From NCBI GenBank assembly GCA_024401055.1, contig JAKSLT010000008.1:1-51534 (forward strand): a DNA stretch of 51,534 bases, read 5' to 3'. Positions 26,704 to 36,900 of this stretch are shown in pieces; the first letter of the stretch is position 1, and every line of letters begins with the position of its first letter. The notes below the pieces were generated by a model. The model did no database searches. It was given only the letters and a program-made list of their open reading frames with translations, and had not been told where the DNA came from. A program made the position numbers and the translations under genes. The stretch is from Bacteroidaceae bacterium (lineage in GTDB: Bacteria; Bacteroidota; Bacteroidia; Bacteroidales; Bacteroidaceae).

Positions 26704-28734
26704 ATGAAAAAGTACCTCTTCTCCGCCCTTGCCTGCCTGCTTATCCTCTCGGGCTGTAAGGAAGACATCGACGACAGCGACTTCGCCATCGCCACAGGCG
26801 TCACCATCGCAGAATACGTGAACCAGACGCCGGAGCTCTCCGACATGGCCGTGCTCCTCAAGCGCGTCAACCTCGGACAGAAGGCCGAAGCCTCCTCCGT
26901 CTTCAACGTGCTGTCGGCACGCGGCAACTACACCTGCTTCTTCCCCACCAATGAGAGCCTGCGCGCCTACTGCCTTGAGAAAACCGGCAGCGAGGACGTC
27001 AACAGCCTCGACGACGAGACGGCACAGCTGCTCGTCTATAACTGCATCATCGACAACGGCTCCGAAACCGCCTACGAGAGCCCCGACTTCCCCGAGAGCG
27101 GCACCTTCGGCCAGGCCTGCCTCAGCGACCGCCTGCTGACCTGCAAATACAGCCTCACCGACGGCGTTTATGTCCTCAACACCACCTCCACAGTCATCAA
27201 GACGGACATTGAGGCCACCAACGGCTACGTGAACCTTGTTGACGCACCCATCGCACCCTCCATGCTCATGGTGCCCGACATCATCCTGCAGGCCGACAAC
27301 CTCAAAATCATGGGCTCGCTCATCGCCGAGACCCACTGGGCCGACTCCATGCAAATTTATCAGGACGCCGAGTTCAACACCTCCGAGCACCCCGAGACCC
27401 GCCTCTTCAAGGGCGTAGGCACCTTCAAAATCGAGCAGAACCGCTATCTCGGCTACACCGCATTCGTCGAGACTGACGACGTATTCCAGAATGAGTGGGG
27501 CATCCCCGCTGCCGAGCTCGACGAAGACGGCAACGTGACCAACTTCCCCGCCATCCTGGCCGCCATCAAGCCCCACTGCGAAGCCGTCTATGGCACCGAG
27601 GACGCCGACGACATCACATCCGTGGACAATGCCGTCAACCGCTTTGTCGCCTACCACCTCATGAAGGGCAAGTACGGCTACAACAAACTCGTGCACCACT
27701 TCAGCGAATACGGTTACCAGTACGGCTCCTACGTCACCAACCCCCAAGACCAGGTCTATACCATCGACGTGTGGGACTACTACCCCATGCTGGGAGAGAA
27801 ACACCCCTCCCTGATTAAAGTTCTGCAGGTACCCGACGGCGAGCACGAAATCTACATCAACCGCGTAGCCAAGTACAACGACAACAACTATCTGGAGGCC
27901 AGCGTAGAATTCCCCGGCATCCTTATCAACTCCGACAACGGAGAAAACGACAACAACGCCCTCAACGGTTTCTACCACACCCTCAACGGCATCCTCCTCT
28001 ACGACCAGAACGTCCGTACCAAGCTGGGCAGCGAGCGCATCCGCTTCGACCTCTGCGACATGCTCCACGAACTCACCTCCAACTCCGACCGCACGATGGG
28101 CTACAAGGGCTTCGAGCGAGGATATTTCGAAAACATCTTCAACGAGACCGAAAGCACCAACATCCATTACCTCACCGCGCCGAAAGGTGCCAACTGGCGC
28201 GACTACCAAGGCGACGAATTCCTCTTCAGCGGCACCTACGACTTCTGCATCAAGCTGATGCCCGTACCCGTTGACGGAGCCTACGAAATCCGCATGGGCG
28301 TAGCCATGAACCCCTACCGTTCCATGGCACAGATATACTTTGGCGACGACCCCAACAACCTCCAACCCGCAGGTCTCCCCTATGACATGCGACAGAGTGC
28401 CACCAATAATCCCGCCATGCCGTGGGTGGCCGACACCGGCGAACCCAACGTGGACCGCGAGAACGACCAGGCTCTCCGCATTCAGGGATTCATGAAGGCC
28501 CCCAAGTATTTCTGCTCCAACGACGGCACTGGCAAGAGTCCCGCACGCACCTTCGGCGGAGACTGGCCCTGCATGCGCCGCATCATCACCGTCGCAAACA
28601 TGGAATGCGGCAAGACCTACTACCTCCGTTTCAAGACCGCACTGGAAAACACCGACTCCCAGTTCTTCCTCGACTACTTCGAGCTCGTGCCCTCCATCGT
28701 CTATAACGGTCCCGTGGCCGAGGACATCTGGTAA
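26704..28734 (+). CDS. Fasciclin (FAS1) domain lipoprotein
   Basis: A 676-residue protein with a lipoprotein signal peptide (MKKYLFSALACLLILSGC, cysteine 18). The N-terminal part has FAS1 features: 'SVFNVLSARGNYTCFFPTNE' and 'LLVYNCIID..', with a second, more diverged FAS1-like part around residues ~230-480. The C-terminal ~200 residues are a beta-rich region of unknown type. FAS1 lipoproteins of Bacteroidota are often encoded with Sus-type nutrient uptake genes and are thought to bind matrix or glycans at the surface; no such partner is seen here. It has its own promoter and terminator. Confidence 0.8.
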   Translation: MKKYLFSALACLLILSGCKEDIDDSDFAIATGVTIAEYVNQTPELSDMAVLLKRVNLGQKAEASSVFNVLSARGNYTCFFPTNESLRAYCLEKTGSEDVNSLDDETAQLLVYNCIIDNGSETAYESPDFPESGTFGQACLSDRLLTCKYSLTDGVYVLNTTSTVIKTDIEATNGYVNLVDAPIAPSMLMVPDIILQADNLKIMGSLIAETHWADSMQIYQDAEFNTSEHPETRLFKGVGTFKIEQNRYLGYTAFVETDDVFQNEWGIPAAELDEDGNVTNFPAILAAIKPHCEAVYGTEDADDITSVDNAVNRFVAYHLMKGKYGYNKLVHHFSEYGYQYGSYVTNPQDQVYTIDVWDYYPMLGEKHPSLIKVLQVPDGEHEIYINRVAKYNDNNYLEASVEFPGILINSDNGENDNNALNGFYHTLNGILLYDQNVRTKLGSERIRFDLCDMLHELTSNSDRTMGYKGFERGYFENIFNETESTNIHYLTAPKGANWRDYQGDEFLFSGTYDFCIKLMPVPVDGAYEIRMGVAMNPYRSMAQIYFGDDPNNLQPAGLPYDMRQSATNNPAMPWVADTGEPNVDRENDQALRIQGFMKAPKYFCSNDGTGKSPARTFGGDWPCMRRIITVANMECGKTYYLRFKTALENTDSQFFLDYFELVPSIVYNGPVAEDIW

Positions 28735-28800
28735 GCCTCCCCACACCGCTACTTCCCTTTCACGAACCGCAGCGCCACGGCGCACGACGGCATACTCCGA

Positions 28801-28840
28801 CACCAAGGCAGGAACCACCTCCTGCCTTGGTGCTTTTTTT
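28801..28840 (+). terminator. Intrinsic terminator after the FAS1 gene
   Basis: CACCAAGGCAGG..CCTGCCTTGGTG, a 12-bp stem, followed by a long T-run. Confidence 0.93.
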
Positions 28841-28858
28841 TGCCTTTTAGGGCAGCAT

Positions 28859-29040
28859 TTCTTCCCATTTAATTTTCCGTAGTTCCCTTTTAATTTTGAC
28901 TACTTCCCTTTTAGGAAAAATTAAATGGGAACTAGTTCAAATTAAATGGGAAGAAGTTCAAAATAAATGGGGACTAGTTCAAATTAAATGGGAAGAAGTT
29001 GGAATTAAATGGGGAGTAGTTGGAATTAAATGGGGAGTCA
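28859..29040. repeat. 21-bp repeat array with an inversion point
   Basis: Three inverted copies (ttccc at 28862, 28883, 28904) are followed by six direct copies of TTCAAATTAAATGGGAAGA-type units (aaatgg at 28923, 28944, 28965, 28986, 29007, 29028). The spacing is exactly 21 bases throughout each arm. The switch in orientation is near 28914-28922. Unlike a CRISPR array there are no spacers. Confidence 0.92.
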
Positions 29041-29086
29041 GGGAAAACTTTTAGCACATTATCTATTCCACATGAGGAGGCTGGAA

Positions 29087-29283
29087 GCCTCTACTTTGAG
29101 TAAACCGGGACGAAGTCTCGGGTCTTAACCTCGCTTCTCCTTGTCTGGCTGGAGGCCAGTACCTAAAAGAAATTCCAAGGTACTGGCCTCCAGCCAGCCC
29201 CCTTGAAAGCAGATGACAGCCCGAGACTACGTCCCAGGTTACTCACCGCTCACTTCGTTCGCTGTACTGGCCTCCAGCCAGTA
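29087..29283. repeat. Composite palindromic (REP-like) insertion within the 21-bp array
   Basis: A perfect 20-bp inverted repeat, ctggctggaggccagtacct (29145-29164) with its complement at 29178-29197, lies inside an outer one (about 29098-29125 with 29216-29244, containing gggacgaagtctcggg). Two more hairpin parts flank it: gaggctggaagcctc at 29087 and tactggcctccagccagta at 29265. It has no ORF and separates the two array blocks. Confidence 0.85.
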
Positions 29284-29330
29284 GGCGCTATTGCATACCC
29301 TGGGATTTGGTACGTTTTCCCTGAATGAGG

Positions 29331-29460
29331 AATAGTTCAAACCAAATGGGAAGAAGTTCAAATTAAATGGGGATTAGTTCAAACCAAATGGGAAGAATTT
29401 GGAATTAAAAGGGGACGACTTGGAATTAAATGGGAGGTAGTTCAAATTAAATGGGAAGAA
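29331..29460. repeat. Second block of the 21-bp repeat array
   Basis: Six direct copies with aaatgg (or variant) at 29344, 29365, 29386, 29407, 29428 and 29449, exactly 21 bases apart. The offset from the first block is 316 bases, one more than 15 units. The sequence from 29461 to 29690 shows no further structure that I can name. Confidence 0.9.
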
Positions 29461-29695
29461 AGAAAAATCACTAAGAACGCCATTTGAACGGAAAGGGAAG
29501 AAATGCTGTCAAAATGTTTCCCTTTTGCTTTTTGTCGGTTTCAAGTCGGAGGGGGTTCTGCAAGGAACTTAAGAGCACCTTGAAAAGAATACTTTTTGCA
29601 ATATGCACTTTACAACGGTTGGCATTTTGCGCTGATTTTATGTTAAATTATTCTATAAGTCTCGTAAAAACATCGACGAGCACGAAGTAAAATTG

Positions 29696-29703
29696 TAACT
29701 TTG
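29696..29703 (+). promoter_or_regulatory. -7 element of giant paralogue B1
   Basis: TAACTTTG fits the Bacteroidota -7 consensus; no good TTTG lies 19-21 bases upstream. The leader to the start codon would be about 165 bases. Confidence 0.5.
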
Positions 29704-29876
29704 GGCGAGAATTCTTTCGCGCGCATATAATATATAATTGTGTACGCGGGATTGAGTAATAAAACTATTTCTCCTTTCCCTGCCCGGTTCCGAAAGGATA
29801 AAAGCGGTATCTTTTCCGGCGAAAGCAGCAAGAAAGACAAACCACAGGATAAAACCAACCCTTAATATCAACATTT

Positions 29877-32800
29877 ATGAAAAAATTCTACACCCTTCTG
29901 GCATTGTGCCTCGTAGGCATAATGTCGATGTCGGCAAAGGACTACTACACGATTGACGGCCTGTCCGCCGAGTGTGATTATCCTTCGTTAGCATCGTTTG
30001 AAACCGGCGTGCAGTATGTGCTGGGCAGCACCCGCACCAACGCCAAGGCGTATCTTACGCCCCAGGGCTCGAAGCTCGCAGTGAGCGAGAGCTCCATCTA
30101 TGAATTTGAGGAGGCCGGCACCGACAAGCAAGGCACCACAACCTACCTCATCAAGAACGTGCAGAGCGGTGAATACCTCACCAGCGACTTCTCCACCTAC
30201 ACCACCAGCCGAGCCCGCGCACAGGCCTTCACGATTATGCAGGCCAAAGTGTTCCACTCCGAGATGAACGACAAAGGCAAGTACTTCGTGGATTGGAGTA
30301 GTGTGAATTACGACCCCCGTTCCGCCACCATGGATATGGACACCAACGGCAATTATCCTCTGGCCGACGATTTCATCCCCTACGATGACGATGGTAATGT
30401 GAAGGCTGTATGCTGGGTCATCGCCCAGGCCGATACACAGACCGAGAAGGCCGAGGACGGTTCGAGCCACTGCACATACCTCTGCACCACCGACGCCTAC
30501 AAGCCCTACCTCGACACCAACAGCTGGGCTATCTACAAGCCGAAGAAGATTTCCGGCGCCGCAGCTATGGAGCCTGCCTTCCAGGACATTTTGGGCGGCC
30601 AGGACTTCAACCCCGATGATTACCCCGTGGGCACCGCTCCCGGACAGTACAGCGAGGAAGCCGTGAACAAGATGGTGGACGCCTGGGAGGTGTTCAGCGA
30701 ACTTCTCAACTTCGGCGGCACCGATGCGGCCTGTGACGAAGCCATCGCCAACCTGCAAGAAGCCTACGAATACCTGATGAGCCACATGAACAAGCTGGAA
30801 GACGGCAACTTCTACCGCTTCTGGAACTACCGCGACAGCGGCGAGTGGATGACCTGTATGTATGAGGAAAGCGGCACGCTGAAATACACGAAGAAGTACG
30901 TAGCTCCCGAAGAGCTCGACGCCAACGCCGCCAAGTACATCTGGAAGCTCGTGCAGATTGACGGCAAGAACTATTTCCAGAACTACTACACCGGCCGCTA
31001 CGTGAACGACCAGAGCTCCAAGTCCACGCCCTGGAACTCTTCCGTCGAGCCCATCGCTGCCTTCAACATCATCGCCTCCGACCTGCCCGGCACCTTCAAC
31101 GTGGTGGGCACCGAACGCGACCAGAACTGGGGTATGAACACCATCAAAAACACCCCGGGCATCTGCTACTGGAACGCCGGTTCCTCCAGCAAGGACAAGG
31201 AATCCCTCTGGAAGGTGGAGACCATCGACCCCAAACTCATCGAAGCCCTCGAGGCTGAGATTGAACAGGCCCGTAAGAACTCCGAGTTGAGCGACCTTCT
31301 CCTCAACGCCACCAATACCTATAACAAGGGCTTCTCCTACCGTCAGTACCTCACCGAGACTTCCCAGATTACCATCAACCGTCAGGAAGAGAAGGAAGGC
31401 CCGCTGGAGAACATCTTCGACGGTGACTACAACACCTACTACCACTCCACTTGGAGCGCCCCCGGCGACCTGGGTCAGCCCCACTGGTTCCAGATTGAAC
31501 TGAACGAGCCTATCTCCGAGTTTACCCTCGACTGCATCCGCCGCGGTATCAACAGCAACACGCAGGGTGCCGTGACACGCTGGGCCGTAGTGGGCACCAA
31601 CGACGCCAACCTCGCCGCCACCGACGACTACGTAGCCGCCGACCCCGAACGCGACCCCGAAGACATCACTCCCGCCCTGGCTCCCACGCTGCAGAAGTAC
31701 CAGCAGACCTGGGACTGCTACCAGCTAGTGGAGTCGGCCTACAACAAGACGGTCATCTACAACGACACACAGTATAAGAAGGCCATGGCCTCCTTCACCG
31801 TGAAGCTCGACAAGCCCTGCAAGTACCTGCGCTTCCTCACCGTGCTGCGTATGAAGGACACCCTCGTCAAGGACACCCTTGAGACGGGCGAAGTAGTGGA
31901 TGCCGGCATCATCTACGACGGCGTAGAGAAGAACCAGGGCAACATCTTTATGTGCCTGGGCGAAATAGCCCTCCACGGCACCGAGTACGACGAGAGCATC
32001 TCCCTCATCAACGGTGTGCCCGCCGACGTCCGCAAGGCCCTTGAGGACGCTATGGCCAAGGCCCAGGAAGAGGTTGACGCCAAGGCTGCCACCGACGAGA
32101 CCATCGCCTTGCTGAAGGAAGCCTACAACAACTTCCTCGACAAGTTCCCCGTGCCCGAGCAGCTTCTGAAGGCCATCGCCGACGCCCAGACTTGGGTAGA
32201 AGAAGCCCCCGTGGGCAACGAAGTGGGCAACTTCCCCGAAGGCTCCACCGCCGACCTTGAGAAGATCATCGAGCAGGTGAACGGCACCGTGAAGGACGTC
32301 ATGACCTCCGACGAAATCGCCGCAGGCAAGGCCGCCCTCAACGAAGCCATCAATGCCCTGCAGAGCAAGCTCATCCTGCCCGCCGAAGGCATCTACTTCC
32401 TCCACAGCGCCACCGACGAAACCAGCGCCGCCTATGACGCTTATGTGGCTGACTTCAACACCGGTCACCACCAGCTCACATGGCGTGTAAACGGTGAAGT
32501 GGAAAATCAGGACAACCCTGCTTACTTCTGGCGTCTCAGCAAGAACGCCGACAACACCTGGAGCCTCTACAACTACGGCACGGGCAACACCCTGCAGAGC
32601 GTAGGCGAAATAAAGACCAAGGCCGATCCCGTCTTTGGCGGCACCGGCGAGGCAGCCAAGTTCACCCTGCGCAGCGCCCGCGTTGCCGGCTGCTTCAACA
32701 TCGTGCTGGCCGACGGCGCATTCCTCAACACCGACCCCAAGGGTACCGTTGTAACCTGGGGCACCGGCAAGGGTAACGACAACAGCGCCTTTGAGTTCGT

Positions 32801-33416
32801 TGACGCCAGCGAAGACTGGAGCGGCGACTACGCCTTCTACTACGAAGCCGGCAAGCCCCAGATCATGACGCTCCCCTACGCCCTCAACAACGACTGCGTA
32901 GAGCCTCTCTACAAGCTCATCGGCACCTACAACAACGCCTTCCAGTTCGAGGAATACAAGGAAGACGAAGTCATCCCCGCCGGCACTCCCGTGCTCTACT
33001 TCTCCGAGGACGACGCCTACACCAGCGACGCCTTCTCCCTGACCACCGACGACATCACCGCCCTCACCTACACCACCGAGGCCAAGACCCAGAACGGCAT
33101 GGTGGGCACCCTCGTGGCCATTGAAGAGCTGCCCATCGGCAGCGGTATCTTCTGGAACGGCACCGTAGTGGGCTCCGAAGCCGGTGAAGGCATCGCCGCC
33201 AACAGCGGCTACCTGCTCATCGACACCGCCACCGACCACGAAGGCACCCTGAGCATCGCCTACGACAAAAGCGTGGGCAAGCTCGACGCCATCAACACCG
33301 CCACCGTCGTGAAGAACGGCGCCCGCCGCGGCAACTACGACCTGCAGGGCCGCCGCGTCAACAAGACCGTCAAGGGCCTCTATATCGTGAACGGCCAGAA
33401 GGTCATCGTGAAGTAA
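29877..33416 (+). CDS. Giant secreted multidomain surface protein, family copy B1
   Basis: A 1179-residue protein with a signal peptide (MKKFYTLLALCLVGIMSMSA). Visible parts: beta-rich N-terminus with 'YLIKNVQSGEYLTS'; the block 'FNPDDYPVGTAPGQYSEEAV' with helices, shared with copies A1/A2; beta-trefoil-like 'YFQNYYTGRYVND'; an F5/8 type C-like domain (~500-720, 'IFDGDYNTYYHSTWSA'); helical FIVAR-like segments ('VRKALEDAMAKAQEEVDAKA'); a C-terminal beta domain with 'IPAGTPVLYFSEDDAY' and 'IAANSGYLLID'; and the tail 'YDLQGRRVNKTVKGLYIVNG'. No catalytic motif. Preceded by the 21-bp array and a ~165-base leader. Codons end almost always in C or G, unlike its partner B2. Confidence 0.85.
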   Translation: MKKFYTLLALCLVGIMSMSAKDYYTIDGLSAECDYPSLASFETGVQYVLGSTRTNAKAYLTPQGSKLAVSESSIYEFEEAGTDKQGTTTYLIKNVQSGEYLTSDFSTYTTSRARAQAFTIMQAKVFHSEMNDKGKYFVDWSSVNYDPRSATMDMDTNGNYPLADDFIPYDDDGNVKAVCWVIAQADTQTEKAEDGSSHCTYLCTTDAYKPYLDTNSWAIYKPKKISGAAAMEPAFQDILGGQDFNPDDYPVGTAPGQYSEEAVNKMVDAWEVFSELLNFGGTDAACDEAIANLQEAYEYLMSHMNKLEDGNFYRFWNYRDSGEWMTCMYEESGTLKYTKKYVAPEELDANAAKYIWKLVQIDGKNYFQNYYTGRYVNDQSSKSTPWNSSVEPIAAFNIIASDLPGTFNVVGTERDQNWGMNTIKNTPGICYWNAGSSSKDKESLWKVETIDPKLIEALEAEIEQARKNSELSDLLLNATNTYNKGFSYRQYLTETSQITINRQEEKEGPLENIFDGDYNTYYHSTWSAPGDLGQPHWFQIELNEPISEFTLDCIRRGINSNTQGAVTRWAVVGTNDANLAATDDYVAADPERDPEDITPALAPTLQKYQQTWDCYQLVESAYNKTVIYNDTQYKKAMASFTVKLDKPCKYLRFLTVLRMKDTLVKDTLETGEVVDAGIIYDGVEKNQGNIFMCLGEIALHGTEYDESISLINGVPADVRKALEDAMAKAQEEVDAKAATDETIALLKEAYNNFLDKFPVPEQLLKAIADAQTWVEEAPVGNEVGNFPEGSTADLEKIIEQVNGTVKDVMTSDEIAAGKAALNEAINALQSKLILPAEGIYFLHSATDETSAAYDAYVADFNTGHHQLTWRVNGEVENQDNPAYFWRLSKNADNTWSLYNYGTGNTLQSVGEIKTKADPVFGGTGEAAKFTLRSARVAGCFNIVLADGAFLNTDPKGTVVTWGTGKGNDNSAFEFVDASEDWSGDYAFYYEAGKPQIMTLPYALNNDCVEPLYKLIGTYNNAFQFEEYKEDEVIPAGTPVLYFSEDDAYTSDAFSLTTDDITALTYTTEAKTQNGMVGTLVAIEELPIGSGIFWNGTVVGSEAGEGIAANSGYLLIDTATDHEGTLSIAYDKSVGKLDAINTATVVKNGARRGNYDLQGRRVNKTVKGLYIVNGQKVIVK

Positions 33417-33436
33417 GAATAGCGTTTTATGGTATT

Positions 33437-33496
33437 AAGGTCATGAGGTTATGAGGTTCAATCCCCTCAAAACCATAAAACCTTAAAACCTCAAAA
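33437..33496. repeat. Inverted pair of period-8 repeats after copy B1
   Basis: aggtcatg, aggttatg, aggttcaa (33438, 33446, 33454) and ccataaaa, ccttaaaa, cctcaaaa (33473, 33481, 33489). The second arm is roughly the complement of the first, so the two could pair. It begins about 20 bases after the stop codon and directly precedes the terminator. Confidence 0.65.
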
Positions 33497-33500
33497 TAAG

Positions 33501-33530
33501 AAGCCGCATCCTCCGGGGTGCGGCTTTTTT
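33501..33530 (+). terminator. Intrinsic terminator of giant paralogue B1
   Basis: AAGCCGCATCC..GGGTGCGGCTT followed by T. The stem resembles those of the other three paralogues. Confidence 0.9.
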
Positions 33531-33902
33531 GTGCGCAACAGAAAACGGGCTGAAAGCCCTGAAGTGCAAAGCGGAGGATAAAGAGGCCGGAGGAAACGCC
33601 GCTCCTGTGTTTATTAAGCCAACGTAGGGGAAGTTTTCCTCCCCGCGGAGAGTGGTCTCGCCCCCAACGGAATAAAACAAAACAGCACCGAAAAGCGGTT
33701 TTTTGCCATTTCGCAACTTGCAACTCGGGAGCAGATTGATAAAAAAGAAAAGAAAAAGTGTTAAAACATTATGACAATTCAAAATTAAGTGTTATTTTCG
33801 CACCGCAAATGCAAAATGCAACCAACACCGTTTGCTTTTGCACGCTAAAGCAGCACACTCTTTTAATTCACCCTTTTATTAACTAAATCCTAAACAAAAA
33901 AA
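33531..33902. other. Intergenic region between copies B1 and B2
   Basis: Contains one REP-like hairpin gggctgaaagccc (33547-33559), the same core as the ends of the RAYT element at 9.7-10.4 kb. A weak -7 like TATTTTCG (33793-33800) may belong to copy B2. Otherwise nothing is recognised. Confidence 0.5.
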
Positions 33903-36900
33903 ATGAAGAAGTTTTACACTCTTCTGGCACTCTGCCTGTTTGGCTTAGTGTCAATGTCAGCCAAGGATTACTACACGCTCGAAGGTATAAGCACGAGCGA
34001 GTATCCCTCCGTTGACAAGTTTGAGGTTGGCGTCAGCTATTTCATTGGCAACGCCCGTATGAACGCCAGGACTTACCTGTGCCCCACCGGCGCAACCGAG
34101 GCCCTGAGCAGCGCATGCCTCTATCAGTTTGAAGAAGCTGGTACTGTAAAGCACACTGAAGTGAATGAGAAAGGAGAAACTGTAGATATCTTCTACACCT
34201 CCTACATCATCAAGAACGTGGAGACCGGTCAGTATCTGAGCGACCCCACCACCTACACGGCCAGCCGTAGCCGCGCCCAGGAGTTCACCATTCTGCCCGG
34301 TGAGGTTTTCAACGCTGAAGCCACTGGTGAAGGTGGCGGCGCTCCTTATCATGTAGATTGGACCAGTGTGAAGTACAACCCCCTTACCGCCACCTCCGAC
34401 TACGACACCAACGGTAACTTCATCCTCGCCGACCCGTTCATCGACGGCAGCAAGACTTGCTGGGTTATCAGCCTTGCCAACAGTGAGGAGACTGATGAAG
34501 ACGGCAATGCCGGTGCAAGATACCTCAGCACCTACGGCGGCGCCTCCTTCATGGGCTATCGCGACACCAACTGCTGGGCTATCTACGTCCCCGCCAAGAT
34601 TACCGGCGAAGCTGCCATGGACGCAGCCTTCCAGGACATCCTCGGCGGCGTTGAGTTCGACCCCGAAAACTTCCGCATCGGTTCCGGCCCCGGTGAGTAT
34701 TCCGAGGAAACCGTTAACGGCATGATTGCTGCATGGGAAGTATTCTCCGAGCTGCTCAACTACGGCGGCACCGACGACGAGTGCAACGCTGCCATCGCTC
34801 AGCTGCAGGAAGCCTATGAGGCCATGATGGCCAGCATGGGTACTCTGAACGACGGTCAGTTCTATCGTTTCTGGAACTGGCGTGACAACGGCAATTGGAG
34901 CGCTTGTATGTACGAGGGCGCCAACCAGGTTAAGTGGACTGCCAACTACACCGCTCCCGAAGTGCTTGACGTTGACGGCTCGCACTACGTATGGAAGCTC
35001 TGCAAGATTGACGGCAAGAACTACTTCCAGAACTACTACACTGGCCGCTACATGAGCGACAAGGACGGTTTCTCCACGGCATTCCCCTCCACCGTAGACC
35101 CCGTGACTTCCTTCACCATCGAGCCCTCCGACGAGGCTGGCTCCTTCAACATCCACGGCGACGAGCGCAGCTCCAGCTGGGGTATGCACACTCAGGTGAA
35201 CGGCTACGTTGTCGTTTACTGGAACGCCGGTACCTCCACCAACAACCAGGGTTCCCTCTGGAAGGTAGAGACCATTGACCCCGAACAGATTGCAGCCCTC
35301 GAGGCTGAACTGGAGCAGGCTCACAAGAACCAGCAGCTCTCCAACCTCCTCGGCGACGCCACCATGACCTACAACAAGGGCTTCGCTTATGACCAGTACC
35401 TCACCGACCTCAGCCAGATGACCTTCAACCGCACCGAGACCGGCGAAGGTTCCGAAGCTAACATTCTCGACGGTGACTACAACACCTACTACCACTCCTT
35501 CTGGAGCCAGCAAGGTGACCTCGGCCAGCCCCACTGGTTCCAGGTAGCCGTTGAAGAGCCCCTTCAGGAGTTCGCCCTCGACGTTGTACGTCGCGGTATC
35601 AACAGCAACAAGAACGGTGCCGTCGTACAGTGGTTCGTAGCCGGTACCAACGACGCTGCTCAGGCAGACGCCGACGACTATGTTGAAGGCGACATGGCTG
35701 CCACCGTTGAGCAGTACAAGAGCACATGGGAAGGCTGTCAGGTAGTAGATGGCGAATACAACCAGAGCGTTGTATATAAAGGCTCCAACTACGACAATGC
35801 CATGGCTACCTTCAATGTAAACCTCGGCAAGCCCTGCAAGTACATCCGCTTCATGGCTCAGCTCCGTATGCCCGACACCATCGTCAACGACACCATCTCC
35901 ACCGATCCCCTCGAGATTGAGACGACCATCAACTACTACGACAAACCCGCCGATAACATCTACATGTGCGTAGGCGAAGTTGCCATGCGCGGCATGGAAA
36001 TCAACCCGGAGATCTCCCTCATCAACGCCGTTCCCGCCGACGTCCGCAAGGCTCTTGAGGACGCTATGGCCAAGGCTCAGGAAGAACTCGCTGCCGAAGC
36101 TGCCACCGACGAGACCTATGCTGAACTTGAAAAAGCCTACGAGGACTTCCTCAACAACTTCCCCGAACCTCAGGTACTGAAAGACCTCCTCGAAGACGCT
36201 CAGGGCTGGCTTGACGAAGCTCCCATCGGCGACGAGGTAGGTTACTTCCCCGAAGGCGCTACCGCAGACCTTGAAGCTGCCATCGAGCAGGTAAGCGGCA
36301 CCGTTAAGGACGTTATGAGCATGGAAGAAATCAACGCTGGCAAGAAGGCTCTGAACGACGCCATCGACGCCCTGCAGGCCAAGCTCATCTATCCTGAAGA
36401 AGGTATCTACATGATCCAGAGCACCACCGACCCCGAGGCAGCAGCCTTCGAGCAGTATGTAGGTAACCTCTGGAGCGGTGAGACCCAGCTCATCTGGGGC
36501 GGCAACGGCGACGAACTCGAAGCCAGCAACCATCCCGGCTACTTCTGGAAACTCACCAAGAACGAAGACGGCACCTACAGCCTCTACAACTACGGCACCG
36601 GCAACTACCTGCAGGCTCAGCCCGAGGAGACCTCTCCCGTAGGCGCAGCCGCTGAGAAGAGCAGCTTCACGCTCCGCAGCGCACGTCAGGGCGGCAGCTT
36701 CAACATCGTCTTCGGCGAGAACAACTTCATGAACGCTGATCCCAACGGCGTCATCGTTACTTGGGGCAGCGCTAAGGGCGCCGACAACAGCTCCTTCGCC
36801 TTCGTTGAGGCCAGCGAAGAATGGAGCGGCGACTACGGCTTCTACTACGAAGCTGGCAAGCCCCAGATCATCACCCTGCCCTTCGACGTTGTGAACGACT

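Noticed and set aside
28923-29040. Coding repeat (the 21-bp unit translates as VQIKWEE)
   Set aside because: No start codon or longer frame surrounds it, the array has an inversion, and the unit spacing would also fit two DNA turns.
28859-29460. CRISPR array
   Set aside because: The 21-bp units abut without unique spacers, change orientation, and no cas gene is present.
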